Below are positions 63,520-64,000 of a DNA stretch of 64,000 nt, in pieces. Location of the stretch: positions 62,001 to 126,000 of the forward strand of contig NZ_VLLG01000002.1 in NCBI RefSeq assembly GCF_007830125.1. Direction: 5' to 3'. Numbering within the stretch: the first letter of the stretch is position 1; every line of letters begins with the position of its first letter. The position numbers were made by a program, and so were the translations under genes. A model generated the notes under the pieces. The model saw nothing but the letters and a program-made list of their open reading frames with translations, was not told the DNA's origin and did not search any database. The DNA comes from Chitinophaga japonensis (GTDB taxonomy: Bacteria > Bacteroidota > Bacteroidia > Chitinophagales > Chitinophagaceae).

Positions 63520-64000
63520 ATGTCAACAACCATTACCCATAGTAACGTTCAGACGGAGACCTTGCCTGTAATGGAGCGCTTCTACACCCTGCAGGGTGAA
63601 GGCTTCTACCAGGGCCAGGCCGCGTATTTTATACGCCTGGGCGGATGTGATGTTGGCTGCCACTGGTGCGATGTAAAGGATAGCTGGGATGCCGCCCGGC
63701 ACCCGGTATTGCCGGTAACGGAGCTGGCTGCTGAAGCCGCGCAGCATCCGGGCCGCATTGCCGTTATCACGGGCGGTGAGCCCCTAATGCACAACCTGGA
63801 CGCCCTCTGCCAGGCCCTGCACCAGCAGGGATTCCGTACCCATATTGAAACCTCCGGCTCCTCTCCCCTGAGCGGGCAATGGGACTGGATCACCCTCTCG
63901 CCCAAAAAATTCAAAGCCCCCCTCCCGGAAATATGCGCGCAGGCAAATGAGCTGAAGGTGGTGATCTTCAACAAAACGGATTTTGCCTGGGCGGAAAAAT
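63520..64000 (+). CDS. queE: 7-carboxy-7-deazaguanine synthase QueE (partial, cut by window end)
   Basis: The first 160 codons of a radical SAM enzyme are present and the frame is open to the window edge. After FYTLQGEGFYQGQAAYFIRL comes the cluster motif CDVGCHWC (CxxxCxxC, about residues 43-50) that binds the 4Fe-4S cluster with SAM. ITGGEPLMH is the SAM-binding GGE motif. QueE makes the 7-deazaguanine ring for preQ0/queuosine. It is functionally linked to tgt at 42226 in this window but not in the same unit. The 3' part lies outside. Confidence 0.93.
   Translation, partial: MSTTITHSNVQTETLPVMERFYTLQGEGFYQGQAAYFIRLGGCDVGCHWCDVKDSWDAARHPVLPVTELAAEAAQHPGRIAVITGGEPLMHNLDALCQALHQQGFRTHIETSGSSPLSGQWDWITLSPKKFKAPLPEICAQANELKVVIFNKTDFAWAEK

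Overview
The window is a chromosomal segment, roughly 50-55% GC, from a gliding-type member of the Bacteroidota, most likely Chitinophagaceae (Chitinophaga-like). The evidence is four giant PKD-repeat proteins with the gliding-motility/type IX secretion (T9SS) type B C-terminal domain, two PorP/SprF proteins, a small type A T9SS cargo, TAnnTTTG (-7) promoter boxes in front of many genes, an FtsX-type permease pair, and a citrate synthase of the eukaryotic (mitochondrial) type. No rRNA, tRNA, CRISPR array, prophage or transposase was seen. Forty-eight protein genes are called; the last (queE) runs off the window.

Layout. 0-11 kb: rhodanese-thioredoxin fusion, then T9SS locus 1 (1632-aa and 948-aa PKD proteins plus PorP/SprF), a peroxiredoxin and a small T9SS cargo. 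11-16 kb: an RlmI-like methyltransferase, divergent grpE-dnaJ, a stand-alone RlmK-type methyltransferase and a HicAB toxin-antitoxin pair. 16-24 kb: VWA protein, hpt, glucosaminidase-LysM protein, O-methyltransferase, two divergent LOG-family genes and a sodium:solute symporter. 24-37 kb, all minus strand: rhamnosidase-like GH78 protein, outer-membrane protein, FAD-linked oxidase, then T9SS locus 2 (PorP/SprF plus two tandem 1218-aa paralogues). 37-45 kb: recG, gltA, an LptF/G permease and tgt on the minus strand, then a glycosyltransferase and rsmG on the plus strand. 45-50 kb: class 3 lipase, CDF metal transporter, an ECF-type sigma factor followed by three small proteins, and a patatin. 50-64 kb: two FtsX/MacB permeases, M1 peptidase, rsmI, purS, pssA, an M24 aminopeptidase, pckA, folD and partial queE.

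Most genes are core housekeeping (translation quality, central carbon metabolism, envelope biogenesis). The two T9SS loci are the main surface-related content: the long adhesin-like proteins are probably exported through T9SS with their neighbouring PorP/SprF partners. tgt and queE both belong to queuosine metabolism but sit in separate transcription units.

The most unusual signal is not a gene. At least ten intergenic spacers are almost completely filled by elements of one architecture: two arms made of short reiterated words, different at each site, around a 20-75 nt centre. Several centres share a GTTTCAtTGAGACA-like core. Arms are usually inverted; at two sites they are direct copies of the downstream gene's own start region, which creates a mini-ORF. 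Other points of interest are recG, which has no ATG/GTG/TTG start for its conserved N-terminus and seems to begin at AUA 2 nt after gltA, a Tgt with a degenerate zinc site, and three genes whose promoter box abuts the start codon (candidate leaderless mRNAs).
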